This document shows, one piece after another, positions 22,816-34,855 of a DNA stretch of 64,000 nt. Numbering within the stretch: the stretch's first letter is position 1; every line of letters begins with the position of its first letter. The translations under genes were made by a program, and so were the position numbers. Origin of the DNA: Aristolochia californica (taxonomy: Eukaryota; Streptophyta; Magnoliopsida; Piperales; Aristolochiaceae); NCBI GenBank assembly GCA_029961685.1, contig JARWKL010000007.1, positions 8,951,406-9,015,405 on the forward strand. The letters are read 5' to 3'. A model generated the notes under the pieces. The model worked only from the letters and a program-made list of their open reading frames with translations, was not told where the DNA came from and made no database searches.

Positions 22816-25617
22816 TGGAGTGTGAATAAATTTTCTTTACTTAAATTTTTTATTTTTTAAAATTTTTTGCAAACATTTGCTCTAAAATTTTCATTTTGTT
22901 GTGATCTAGTTGCATTATTTTTTTATTTACTCGATAAAAGGAAAAGTGAAAACCCAAGTTTTGATTTAAGAAAAAAATATACATCGAAAGTGTAAATGCA
23001 CAAGTGTAGAGAGATAATTCCAAAAAGTGTCTGTAACTTTTAAGGGATTGAAAAATATTTCTTGTTTTTATATATCAGGGTTTGTAATCATCGGGAAACA
23101 AAGGGGAAGGCGGGAGAATTTTTAGCTGAGTGTTGACTCCCAATCCATCAGTCATTTCTTACAAAAATATAGTCCGTTACACATGATTGACCAATAAATC
23201 ACTCTACAATCATCTATGATTGTTAGGTCAGATTTTTAGTAAATGGGCAAAATAATGGCTTGTTTGACTCGGGTAAATATCCCACCGCACGTTCACTTGA
23301 GAATGTAATGAGGTTTGGATCCATAGGTCATTTGAATCTTTAACATGTTTCAAACATGCATATTCATATTTAAGACGTGTAGGATCAATTAGAAATCTCT
23401 TTCTTATAAAATTCCAAGCTATTAGGGTTGAACTAGTGGAATTTCCCAAACTTGGATATCAAAACTTTGGTGTTAATTTGTGGTGTGTGAATAAATTTTC
23501 TTTACTTACATTTGTTGTTGTTTTAAGTTTTTTTGCAGACATAAACTCTAAAATTTTCATTTTGTTGTGATCTATTTTCCTATCTTTTTCTTTACGAGTT
23601 AAGGGAAAAGTGAAAACTCTGTTTTGATTTGAGAAAAAAGTATACATCTAAATTGTAAATGCACAAGTGTAGAGAGAGATAATTCCAAAAATTTTTTGGG
23701 GATCGTAAACTGTTTTTAGTTATTATATATTATGTTTTGTAATCATACGGAAAAGGGGGGAGGCGGGGGAATTTTTAACTAAGTGTTGATTCGCAATCCA
23801 TAAGTCATTTCTAACAAAAATATTGACCGTTATGCATGATTGACCCATAAATCACTTTACAATCATCTATGATTGTTTGGTCAGCTTTTTTGTAAATGGG
23901 TAAAATAATGGCTTGTTTGACTCGGGTAAATATCCCACCGCACATTCACTTGAGAATTTAAAGAGTTTTGGATCCATTGGTCGTTTGAATTTTTAACATG
24001 TTTCAAACATGCATATCTATATTTAAAACATGTGTAGGATCAATTAGAAATCTCTTTCTTATTAAATTCCTAGCTATTAGGTTTGAACATGTGGAATTTT
24101 CCAAACTTGGATATCAAAAATTTTGTGTTCATTTGTGGTGTGTGTATAAATTTTCTTTACTTACATTTGTTGTTGTTTTAAATTTTTTGCATACATAAAC
24201 TCTAAAATTTTCATTTTATTGTGATCTGTTTACTTTCTCTTTTTGTTTAGGAGATAAAAGGAAAAGTGAAAATTCAAGTTTTGATTTAAGAAAAAAGTAT
24301 ACAACTAAAATGGAAATGCAAAAATGTTGAGAGAGATAATTCAAAAAAGTGTATGTAATTTTTAAGGATTGTAAACTCTTTCCAGTTTTAATATATTTAG
24401 TTTTGCAATTGTTGGGATAAGGGGGAGGACGGTGAATTTTAAACTGAGTGTTGACACCCAATCCATAAGTCATTTCTTACAAAAATATAGCACGTTACGC
24501 ATGATTGACCTGTAAATCACTTTACAATCATCTATGATTGTTAGGACAACTTTTTCATAATTGGGCAAAATAATGGCTTGTTTGACTCGGGTAAATCCCA
24601 CCCCACGTTCACTTGAGAATTTAATGAGGTTTGGATCCATAGGTCATTTGCATCTGTAACATGTTTCAAGCATGCATATCCATATTTAAAACATGTGTAG
24701 GATCGATTAGAAATCTCTTTCTTATAAAATTCCAAGCTATTAGGGTTGAAGTAGTGGAATTTCGCAAGCTTGGTTATCAAAAGTTTGTGTTCTTTTGTTG
24801 TGTGTGAATAAATTTTCTTTACTTACATTTGTTTTTGTTTTAAATTATTTACATACAAAAACTCTAAAATTTTCATTTTGTTATAATCTATCTGCCTTAT
24901 CATTTTTTATGGGATAATGGGAAAAGTGAAAACTCAAGTTTTGATTTAAGAAAAAAGTATACTTCTAAAATGGAAATTCACAAATGTAGAGTGAGATAAT
25001 TCCAAAAAGTGTCTATAATTTTTAGGGATTGCACACTCTTTCTAGTTTTATGTATTAGATTTAGCAATCGTTGGGAAAAGGGGGTGGCAGGGGAATTTTT
25101 AACTAAGTGTTGACTCCCAATCCATACGTCATTTCTTACAAAAATATAGTCCGTTACACATGAATGACCGATAAATCACTTTACAATCATCTATGATTGT
25201 TAGGTCAACATTTTTATAAATGGGCAAAATAATGGCTTGTTTGACTCGGGTAAATATCCCACCTCACATTCACTTGAGAATTTAATGAGGTTTGGATCCA
25301 TAGGTCATTTGCATCTTTAACATGTTTCAAGCATGAATATCCATATTTAAAAGATGTGTAAGATCGATTAGAAGTCTCTTTCTTATAAAATTCCAAGCTA
25401 TTAGGGTTGAACAAGTGGAATTTCCCAAACTCGGATATCAAAAACTTTTTTGTTCATTTGTGGTGTGTCAAAAAAATTTCTTTACTTACATTTACTGTTG
25501 TTTTAAATTTTTTGCATACATAAACTTTAAAATTTCCATTTTTTTGTGATCTATTTGTCTTATCTTTTTGTTGACGAGATAAAGGGAAAAGTGAAAACTC
25601 AAGTTTTGATTTAAGAA
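22816..25617. repeat. Satellite array, family B (~660-bp monomers), segment 1
   Basis: Landmarks near 23383, 24041, 24703 and 25361 give spacings of about 660 bp. Differences from family A: GTGTAGGATC for GTTAGGATC, GGATATCAAAA for GGATAACAAAA, TTAAGAAAAAAGTATACATC for the AAATTGAACATC region, and loss of about 22 bp (CATTTGTTGTACTCCTTG and a few bases) after AATGAG. Small minus frames of the KHVKDANDLWIQ type are shared between copies, but the same DNA in family A is read in a different frame past that deletion. No gene is seen. Confidence 0.93.
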
Positions 25618-26050
25618 TGTTGAATATATGGCAAAGAGAAAAACTTCTTTGACTTATTATAATCAGAGTACAAGAATGTCTATTTATAATAGAGGAAGGT
25701 ATTAGAGTCCAATTACAATAAAACTACCTGTGTCCCAATTACACCCAAACCCTAACTCTTAAAGATAAGTCCTAGCATAATTAAATAACTCAATATTGAT
25801 AAAAGACAAACATAACTCAAACTAAAAATCTTCTAGGATGTGAACATACGGTAAAGATGCTTCTGTGAGTCCTTCTTGATCTTCCAACTTATGTGATAAG
25901 GATACCAGCTAGTGGAATTCATGGCGGGTCCTACTTCTTGTGGGCTTGGGCCCATCTTGTGCGCCTTTCTTGGTCGTGTGAGCCATCTTATAATACCCTT
26001 TGATATGTCGGCCTTCCTTTGTTGTGTGGGTTGTAGCCCATCTTCCAACA
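25618..26050 (-). repeat. 3' LTR of H copy A
   Basis: Begins TGTTGAATATATGGC and ends CTTCCAACA; 433 bp. The minus-strand TATA box TATAAATA is at 25,681-25,688. GGGCCCA-rich DNA lies near the right end, which is the start of U3. Confidence 0.9.
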
Positions 26051-26069
26051 CTCCCCCTCAAGTTGGGGG
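26051..26069 (-). other. Polypurine tract of H copy A
   Basis: CTCCCCCTCAAGTTGGGGG abuts the LTR. A second LTR-end-like join, CTAACACTCCCCCTCA, lies about 110 bp further on (26,162-26,177) and also occurs in copies B and D. Confidence 0.85.
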
Positions 26070-27893
26070 TCAGAGAACATCATGAACTCCCAGCTTGCTG
26101 CAAATGATGTACAAAATATTTTTGTATAAAATGGCACATCTTCCAATATGCCTTCATCTTCTAACACTCCCCCTCACGCCATTGCGCCCTTCCATTAGGC
26201 CCTGCTGGCATTATATAAGTGGAAGTAAAAATCAGTCCTAGCTTGTAAGACATTGCTCCATACTCCAATCCAATGCTGGATGTAGGGTACACTTCGTCTT
26301 CTATAGGTAGTGTGTCTATCGGCATTGCTCTGAAGTGTCCACCATCATGTCCCCCCAAAGAACAACGACTCTCAAGTGGTAGGAGTAATAAAAGCCATTA
26401 CAGGGGGGATATTGGGTTTATTTATAATGGTGTCCCAATCCATACATCGACCCTCATGGTATCCCAACTCTAATATTTTTTAGATATAAATTTATCAAGG
26501 TGTCCCAATCCGGGCACCGACACTCATGGTGTCCCAACCGTGATATTTTTTAGAGTAAAATTAATTATGTTATGAGAAAAGGAACTGAGGTCAACTCTTC
26601 TTCAATAATAATGTCCCCAAAGAGACATAATAGCTGTAGCTGAATATAACACGGCCATCTTCTAACTCATATGACATGAACCAAAATAATAAACCTCGTA
26701 GAAGGACCTAGGAAATAATAATAATCCGATATAAATATTTTTATTAGATGCATGTGCTTCATCTTTTGTGCTCCCCCTTTCTTGAATATTTTAGTCACTT
26801 AAACTTACCCACAACATATGGAATAAAATACCTCTTTCTTGCACTTCATCTTCTTCTCCTCCTAGAGTTGGGAAGTAATAGCAGTGATCCCAGCTTTAAC
26901 CAAATATCATAGATGTAACAATAAGCCCAAATAACATAGATATATAGATAATCCCTCAAACCAAGGAGAAGTGAGATATTTTCCTGATATATCAACTCAA
27001 AAAGTGACGCAAAACAAAGGGCACAAATTCGGATTTTTCTATACAACAGAATATTAGCTTGACCTTTGATTCTTGCAATGTGAATACTTTTTTAAATATA
27101 GATCAGATTGACATAAAATTTTCTTCTTCTGAAACTAGACTTAAGTACCTTTCTTCCAAGTATAACTTCACTTCATAAAATATAATTATCAGAAGATAAA
27201 TAATTTGATAGATATAGGTCTCTATCATCTGGCCGAACTAAACATTGTTTCTCATTTTTTCCTGCATGACCATTGAATCTTCCAAGATCAATATCTCCTT
27301 ATAAAAAATTCAAATCAATAATTGGTTAAATAGGTGAGATAATAGACTTACATATCTATCTTTGTATGTATAATTATTCATATAAAGTCTCATTCTTGAT
27401 AGCATAAAAAACGTCAAAAATTGAAGCTTTCTGCTGCTGCACAAACCTCTTTTCTGTTTCAAACATCAATTTCTCTTTGTAAATAACTCAGATGAAAAAT
27501 TGGTTGAATAGGTAAAAGAAAAGACTTACAGATATTTCTTTTGGTATATATCTCTCCATATAAAGTCTTGTTCTTGATAGAATAAAATACCTTGGAAGCT
27601 GAATCTTGCTTCTACTCCTCGAACCTTTTTGAAATCTGACCTTCACTCATTCAAATATCGATATCTCTCAATAGATAACTCCGATTGGAAAAATATTTTT
27701 TTATGGAAATTAAATTCAAATATATTTCCGTCTATATATAATATGTAACATTTAAATCTTAGTATATAGGTGAAAATGCAAAGAAAACAATAGGTGTAGG
27801 GACTGAAAAAAAAAACTACGAACCTAGACCTAAGGTTTAGGGTTTAGAGAAAAGGTTCTCATTATCTCTATGGGTTGATGATGTCAACTCACA
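26070..27893. other. Non-coding interior of H copy A
   Basis: No coding region is recognised. Two imperfect 70-bp tandem units starting GGTGTCCCAATCC lie at about 26,427-26,565. Imperfect units of about 180-190 bp lie at about 27,285-27,680; each full unit holds AATTGGTTRAATAGGT, a GTAAGT on the minus strand, and CTTGATAG.ATAAAA. The same layout recurs in copies B (34,856-36,440) and D (59,557-61,211). At 27,678-27,727 copy A shows the unoccupied version of the site that carries F1 in the other copies. Confidence 0.75.
27837..27845 (-). promoter_or_regulatory. Telo-box in the H leader
   Basis: AAACCCTAA on the minus strand, about 67 bp inside the 5' LTR of H, within a longer telomere-like stretch. 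Copy B has it at 41,820-41,828; copy C has a one-base variant near 55,965. Telo-boxes are known 5' regulatory motifs of plant growth-related genes. A role here is inferred. Confidence 0.55.
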
Positions 27894-27911
27894 GAATCTG
27901 CTCTGATACCA
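27894..27911 (-). other. tRNA-Met primer-binding site of H copy A
   Basis: On minus, TGGTATCAGAGCAGATTC directly follows the LTR end. Copy B has the equivalent at 41,877-41,894. Copy C (56,017-56,034) has one substitution (TGGTATTAGAGC). Confidence 0.88.
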
Positions 27912-27974
27912 TGTTAAATTTATGGCAAAGAGAAAAACTTCATTGACTTAATATAATCAAAATACATGAACCTA

Positions 27975-27982
27975 TATTTATA
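27975..27982 (-). promoter_or_regulatory. TATA box of the H LTR
   Basis: TATAAATA on the minus strand, oriented to transcribe the element. Copy B has it at 41,958-41,965. Confidence 0.65.
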
Positions 27983-28236
27983 ATTGAGAAAGATAGTAGA
28001 GTCCAATTACCATAAAACTACTTGTGTCCCAATTACACCCAAACTCTTACTCTTAAAGATATATCCTAGCAATATTAAATAACTCAATATTGATAAAAAA
28101 AACAAACATAACTCAAACTAAAACTCTTCTAGGACGTGACCATAAGATAAAGATGCCTTTGTTAGTCCTTCTTGATCATCCAACTTATGAGATAAGGATG
28201 CCTGCTCATGATAATCATAGCTGGTCATACTTCTTA

Positions 28237-28336
28237 TGGGCTTGGGCCCATCTTGTGGGCCTTTTTTGATCATGTGGCCAATCTTATAATGCTCTTAGAC
28301 ATGTGGGCCTTCCTTGGTTGTGTGGGTTGGAGCCCA
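28237..28336 (-). promoter_or_regulatory. Cluster of TGGGCY (site II-like) motifs in H U3
   Basis: Within 100 bp there are TGGGCT (28,237), TGGGCC and its overlapping reverse complement (28,243-28,250), TGGGCC (28,256), TGGGCC (28,304) and AGCCCA (28,331). Copies B and C keep most of them (for example 42,217-42,320). TGGGCY motifs are bound by TCP factors in promoters of cycling-cell genes. That H uses them is inference. Confidence 0.5.
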
Positions 28337-28346
28337 TCTACAAACA

Positions 28347-31300
28347 AAGAAAAATGTAAAAATGCACAAATGTAGAGGGAGATAATTCCTAATATTGACT
28401 GTAATTTTTTACGGATTGTAAACTCTTTCTAGTTTTTAAGTATAAGGATTTGCAATCATCGGGAAAAGGAGGAGGCGGGTGAATTTTTAACTGAGTGTTG
28501 ACTCCCAATCCATAAGTCATTTATTACAAAATGTAGCCCGTTACGCATGATTGACTAATAAATCACTTTACAATCATCTATGATTGTTAGGCCAACTTTT
28601 TTGTAAATGGGCAAACTAAAGGCTTGTTTGACTAGGGTAAATATCCCACCGCACGTTCACTTGAGAATTTAATGAGGTTGGGATCCATAGGCATCTTTAA
28701 CATGTTTCAAGCATGCATATCCATATTTAAAACATGTGTAGGATCAATTAGAAATATCTTTCTTATAAAATTCCAAGCTATTAGGGTTGAACTAGTGGAA
28801 TTTCCAAAACATGGATATCAAAAATTTTGTGTTCATTTTTTGTGTGTGAATAAATTTTATTTTCTTACATTAATTGTTGTTTAAAATTTTACATAATAAA
28901 CTCTAAACTGGTTATTTTGTTGTGATCTATTTGTCTTATCTTTTTGTTTACGATATAAAGGGAAAAAGGGAAAACTCAAGTTTTGATTAAAGAAAAACGT
29001 ATACATCTAAAATGGATATGCACAAATTTAGAGAGAGATAATTCAGAAAAGTGACTATAATTTTTAGGGATTGTAAACCCTTTCTAGTTTTTATATATTA
29101 GGTTTTGCAATAGTCAGGAAAAGGGGGAGGTGGGGGAATTTTTAATAGAGTGCTGACTCCCAATCCATAAGACATTTCTTACAAAAATACTGCCCGTTAC
29201 ACATGATTGACCGATAAATCACTTTACAATCATGTATGATTGTTAGGTCAGATTTTTTATCAATGGGAAAAATAATGGCTTGTTTGACTCAGGTAAATAC
29301 CCCACCGCACGTTCATTTGAGAAATTCATCAGGTTTGGATCCATATGTCATTTGCATCTTTAATTTGTTTCAAGCAATCATATCCATATTTAAAACATGG
29401 GTAGGATCGATTAGAAATCTCTTTCTTATAAAATTCCAAGCTATTAGGGTCGAACTAGTTGAATTTCCCAAACTTGGATATAAAAGTTTTTGTGTTCATT
29501 TGTGGTGTGTGAATAAATTTTCTTTATTTACATTTGTTGTTGTTTTAAATTGTTTCCATACAAACACTAAAATTTTTTATTTTGTTCTGATCTAATTGCC
29601 TTATCATTTTGTTTACGACATAATGGGAAAAGCAAAAACTCAAGTTTTGATTTAAAAAAAAGTATTCATCTAAAATGGAAATGCACAAATGAAAAGAGTG
29701 ATAATTCCAAAAAGTGACTCAAATATTTAGGGATTGTAAACTCTTTCTAGTTTTTATATATTACGTTTTGCAATCGTCGAGAAAAGGGGGAGGCTGGGGA
29801 TTTTTTGACAGAGTGTTGAATCCCAATCCATTAGCCTATTACGCATGATTGACTGATAAATCACTTTACAATCCTTTATGATTGTGAGGTTAGCTTTTTT
29901 GTAAATGGGCAAAATAATGGCTTGCTTGTCTCAGGTAAATATCCCACCGCAAAACTTAATGAGGTTTGGATCCATAGATCATTTGCATCTTTAATGTGTT
30001 TCAAGCATGCATATCCATATTTAAAACATGTGTAGGATCAATTAGAAATCTCTTTTTTATAAAATTCCATGCTATAAGGGTTATACTTGTGGAATTTCCC
30101 AAATAAGGATATCAAAACTTTTGTGTTCATTTTTGGTGTGTGATTAAATTTTATTTATTTACTTTCGTTGTTGTTTTAAAGTTTTTGCAAACATAAACTC
30201 TAAAATTTTCATTTTGTTGTGATCATTTTGCCTTTTTTTTTTTTTTTACGAGATAAAGGCAAAAGTGAAAACTCAAGTTTTGATTTAAGAGAAAAGTACC
30301 CATCTAAAATGGAAATGTACAAATGAAGAGAGAGATAATTCCAAAAAGTGACAGTAATTTTTAGGGATTGTAAACTCTTTCTATTTTTATCTATTAGGTT
30401 TTGCAATCGTCGGGAAAAGGGGGAGGCGAGGGAATTTTTAACTGAGTGTTCATTCCCAATCCATAAGTCATTTCTTAAAAAAATGTAGCCCATTATGTAT
30501 GATTGACCGATAAATCACTTTACAGTTATCTATGATTGTTAGGTAAGGCTTTTTGTAAATGGGCAAAATAATGGCTTATTTGACTTGGGTAAATATACCG
30601 CACGTTCACATGAGAATTGAATGAGGTTTGGATCGATGGGTCATTTGCATCTTTAACATGTTTCAAGCATGCATATCTATATTTAAAACTTGTGTAGGAT
30701 CGATTTGAAATTTTTTTCTTATAAAATTCCATGCTATTAGGGTTGAACTAGTCAAATTTTCCAAACTTGGATATGAAAACTTTTGTTTTCATTTGTGGTG
30801 TGTGAATAAATTTTCGACATATGTTGTTGTTTTAATTTTTTTGCATACATAAACTCTAAAATTTTCATTTGGTTGTGACCTATTTGTCTTATCTTTTTTT
30901 TTGCGAGATAAAGGGAAAAATAAAAACTCAAGTTTTGATTTAAGAAAAAAGTATACATCTCAAATGGTTTGTTCAAATGTAGACAGAAATAATTCCAAAA
31001 AGTGACTATAACTTTTAGGGATGGTAAACTCTTTCTAGTTTTTATATATTAGGTTTTTCAAACGTCAGGAGAAGGGGGATGCGGAGGAATTTTTAAGTCA
31101 GTGTTGACTCCCAATCCTTAAGTCATTTCTTAAAACAATATAGCCCGTTACGCGTGGTTGATCGATAAATCACTTTACAATCATCTATGATTGTTAGGTC
31201 AAATTTTTCATAACTGGGCAAAATAATGGCTTGTTTGACTCGAGTAAATATCCCACCACACGTTCACTTGAGAATTTAATGAGGTTTGGATCCATAGGTC

Positions 31301-33585
31301 ATTTGCATCGTTAACATGTTGTAGGATCTATTAGAAATATCTTTGTTATAAAATTCGAACCTATTAGGGTTGAACTAGTGGAATTTTTTAAACTTGGATA
31401 TCAAATCTTTTGTGTTCTTTTGTGGTGTGTGAATAAATTTTCTTTGCTTACATTTGTTTTTTTTTTTATATTTTTTGCATACATACACTCTAAAATTTTC
31501 ATTTTGTTGGATCTATTTGTCTTCTCTTTCTGTTTATGAGATAAAGGGAAAAGTAAAAACTCAAGTTTTGATTTAAGAAAAAAATTCCATCTAAAATGGA
31601 AATGCACAAATGCAGAGAGTGATAATTCCAAAAAGTTACGGTAATTTTTAGGGATTGCAAACTCTTTCTAGTTTTTATTTATTATGTTTTACAATTGTTG
31701 GGAAAAGGGGGAGGCGGGGGAATTTTTAATTGAGTGTTGACTCCCAATCCATAAGTCATTTCTTACAAAAATATAGCCCGTTATGCATCATTGACCGATA
31801 AATCACTTTACAATCATCTATGATTGTTAGGTTAGCTTTTTTTGTAAACGGGCAAAATTATGGCTTGTTTGACTCAGGTAAATATCCCACTTCACGTTCA
31901 CTTGAGAATTTAATGAGGTTTGGATCCATAGATCATTTGCAACTTTAACATGTTTCAAGCATGCATATCCATATTTAAACAAGTGTTAGATCAATTAGAA
32001 ATCTCTTTCTTATAAAATTCCAAGATATTAGGGTTGAACTAGTGGAATTTTTCCCAAACTTGGATATCAAAACTTTTGTATTCATTTGTGGTGTGTGAGT
32101 AAATTTTATTTACTTACATTTGTTGTTGCGTTAATTTTTTTGCATACATAAACTCTAATATTTTCATTTGGTTGTGATCTATTTGCCTTATCTTTTTTTT
32201 ATGAGATAAAGGGAAAAGTTAAAAGTCAAGTTTTGATTTAAGAAAAAAGTATACATCTCAAATGGAACTGCACAAATGTAGAGATAGATAATTCCAAAAA
32301 GTGTCTATAATTTTTAGGGATTGTAAAATCTTTCTAGTTTTTATGTATTAGGTTTTGCAATCGTTGGGAAAAAAGGGAGGCGGGAGAATTTTTAACCAAA
32401 TGTTGACTCCCAATCCATAAGTCATTTCTTACAAAAATATAGCCTGTTACGCTTGATTGACCGATTAATCACTTTACAATCATCTATGATTATTAGGTCA
32501 GCTTTTTTTGTAAATGGGGAAATTAATGGCTTGTTTTTCTCGGGTAAATATCCCACCGCACGTTAACTTGAAATTTTAATGAGGTTTGGATCCATAGGTC
32601 ATTTGCATCTTTAACATCTTTCAAACATTCATATCCATATTTAGAATATGTGTAGGATTAATTAGAAATCTCTTTCTTATAAAATTCCAAGCTATTAGGG
32701 ATGAACTTGTGGAAATTTTCTCAAACTTTGATATCAAAACTTTAGTGTTCATTTGTAGTGTGTGAATAAATTTCTTCACTTACATTTGTTATTGTTTGAA
32801 ATTTTTTGCATACATAAACTCTAAAATTTTCATTTTGTTGTGATCTATTTGCCGTATTTGTTTGTTTAAGCGATAAAGGGAAAAGTGAAAACTCAAGTTT
32901 TGATTTAAGAAAAAAGTATACATCTAATATGGAAATGCACAAATGTAGAGAGAGATAATTCCAAAAAGTGTCTGTAATTTTTTGGGATTGTAAAATATTT
33001 CTAGTTTTTATATATTAGGATTTGAAAACGTAGGGGAAAGGGGATGGCGGGGGGAACTTTTAAGTAAGTGTTGACTCCCAATCCACAAGTCAATTCTTAA
33101 AAAAAATATAGCCCATTACGCATGATTGACCGACAAATCACTTTACAATCATCTATGATTGTTAGGTTAGCTTGTTCGTAAATGGGCAAAATAATGGTTT
33201 GTTTGACTAGGGTAAATATCCCATTGCACGTTCACTTGAAAATTTAATGAGGTTTGGATCCATAGGTCATTTGCATCTTTAACAGGATTCAAATATGCAT
33301 ATCCATATTTAAAACATGTGTAGGATCGATTTGAAACCTCTTTCTTTTAAAATTCTAAGCTATTAGGGTTGAACAAGTAGAATTTCCCAAACTTGGATAT
33401 CAAAACATTGGTGTTTTCTTGTACTAGGGAAAGGTACTCTCAGTGCTCTAACACCCACACCGAATATGGACCGAACTGTCTCACGATGTTTTGAACCAAC
33501 ACACATACCGCTTTAATGGGCAAACAGCCCAACCCTTGGAACACACTAAAGCCATAGGTGGCGAAGAGCCGACATCGAGGTGCCA

Positions 33586-33618
<33 letters not shown>

Positions 33619-34705
33619 TCAGCCTGTAATTCCTAGAGTAACTTTTATTTGTTGAGCGATGACCCATTTGTGGTGTGTGAATAAATTTTCATCACTTACA
33701 TTTGTTGTTGTTTAAAATTTTTTGCAGACATAAACTCTATAATTTTCATTTTTTACTAATCTATTTGTCTTATCTTTTTGTTTACGAGATAAATGGAAAA
33801 GTGAAAACTCAAGTTTTGATTTATGAAATAAGTATACATATAAAATGGAAATGTACAAATGTAGAGAGAGATAATTCAAAAAAATGTCAATAATTTTTAG
33901 GGATCGTAAACTTTTTCTAGTTTTTATATATTATATTTTGTGATCGTTTGGAAAAGGGGGAGGTGGGCGAATTTTTAACTGTGCATTGACTCCCAATCCA
34001 TAAGTCATTTCATACAAAAATATAGCCAGTTATGCATGATTGACCGATAAATCACTTTACAATCATCTATGATTGTTAGGTCAACTTTTTTTAAAATGGA
34101 CAAAGTAATGGCTTGTTTGACTCAGGTAAATATCCCATCGCACGTTCGTTTGAGAATTTAATGAGCTTTTGATCCATAGGTCATTTGCATCTTTTACATA
34201 TTTCAAGCATGCATATCCATATTTAAAACATATGTAGGATCTATTAGAAATATCTTTCTTATAAAATTCCAAGCTACTAGGGTTGAACTAGTGGAATTTC
34301 CCAAACTTGGATATCAAAACAGTTGTGTTTATTTGTGGTGAGTGAATAAATTTTCTTTACTTACATTTGTCGTTGTTTTAATTTTTTTCCATATATAAAC
34401 TCTAAAATTTTTATTTTGTTGTGATCTATTTGCCTTATCTTTTTGTTTACGAGATAAAGGGAAAAGTGAAAACTCAAGTTTTGATTTAAGAAAGAAGTAT
34501 ACATCTAAAATGGAAACACACAAATGTAGAGAGAGATAATTCCAAAAAGTGTCTGTAATTTTAAGCGATTGTAAACTCTTTTTAGGTTTTATATATTAGG
34601 TTTTGCAATCGTCTGGCAAAGGGGGAGGACGGGGAATTTTTAACTGAGTGTTGACTGCCAATCCATAAGTCATTTCTTACAAAAATATAGCCCGTTACGC
34701 ATGAT
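28347..34705. repeat. Satellite array, family B, segment 2
   Basis: Landmarks near 28740, 29404, 30039, 30697, 31326, 31990, 32647, 33321 and 34238, spacing about 630-675 bp once the plastid insert at 33,421-33,665 is removed. The array ends at 34,705 inside the palindrome region (GCATGATTG), where it joins a broken H LTR. No gene is seen. Confidence 0.93.
33421..33665 (-). pseudogene. Plastid 23S rRNA fragment inserted in the satellite (NUPT)
   Basis: About 245 bp match the conserved 3' part (domain V/VI) of plastid-type 23S rRNA in antisense. Recognisable blocks are GTACTAGGGAAAGGT, GGACCGAACTGTCTCACG, TACCGCTTTAATGGGC, GGTGGCGAAGAGCCGACAT and AGATCAGCCTGT, with scattered substitutions. 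It splits a monomer between GGTGTT and ATTTGTGGTGTGTG, with TTCTT left at the left edge and no clear target duplication, as in break repair with organelle DNA. The block GGACC next to an ATATTCGGTGTGGG-type stretch favours plastid over mitochondrial origin. The open frame across it is incidental. Confidence 0.88.
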
Positions 34706-34855
34706 TGCCAGCTCGCGGTAATCATGGCTGGTCCTACTTCTTATGGGCTTGGGCCCATCTTGTGCACCTTTCTTGGTTTTGTGGCCCATCTTATAATACC
34801 CTTAGATATGTGGGCCTTCCTTGGTTGTGTGGGCTGGAGCCCATCTTCCAACACT
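34706..34855 (-). repeat. Truncated 3' LTR of H copy B
   Basis: Only about 150 bp (U3 end, from CCAGCTCGCGGTAATC to CTTCCAACA) remain. The break falls beside GCATGATTG of the satellite palindrome. The polypurine tract is 34,856-34,874. Confidence 0.85.

Larger units (their letters stand above)
25618..28346 (-). mobile_element. Non-autonomous LTR retrotransposon H, copy A (complete, empty)
   Basis: A complete 2.73-kb element: 3' LTR 25,618-26,050, polypurine tract, non-coding interior of about 1.86 kb, primer-binding site, 5' LTR 27,912-28,346. It is flanked by 5-bp duplications AAGAA (25,613-25,617 and 28,347-28,351), and the satellite reads continuously once it is removed. No gag or pol domain is found. 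About 60 bp next to the polypurine tract resemble the end of copia F2 RNase H, so H is probably a deletion derivative of an F2-like element. It lacks the F1 insertion present in the other three copies. Confidence 0.92.
27912..28346 (-). repeat. 5' LTR of H copy A
   Basis: 435 bp, TGTTAAATTTATGGC to CTACAAACA, homologous to 25,618-26,050 with many substitutions, suggesting an old insertion. The TATA box is at 27,975-27,982 (minus), placing transcription initiation near 27,945 and leaving about 35 bp or more of R/U5. U3 carries the GGGCC motif cluster at 28,237-28,336. Confidence 0.9.

Noticed and set aside
33440..33667. 75-codon frame on minus
   Set aside because: Lies entirely within the antisense 23S rRNA fragment.
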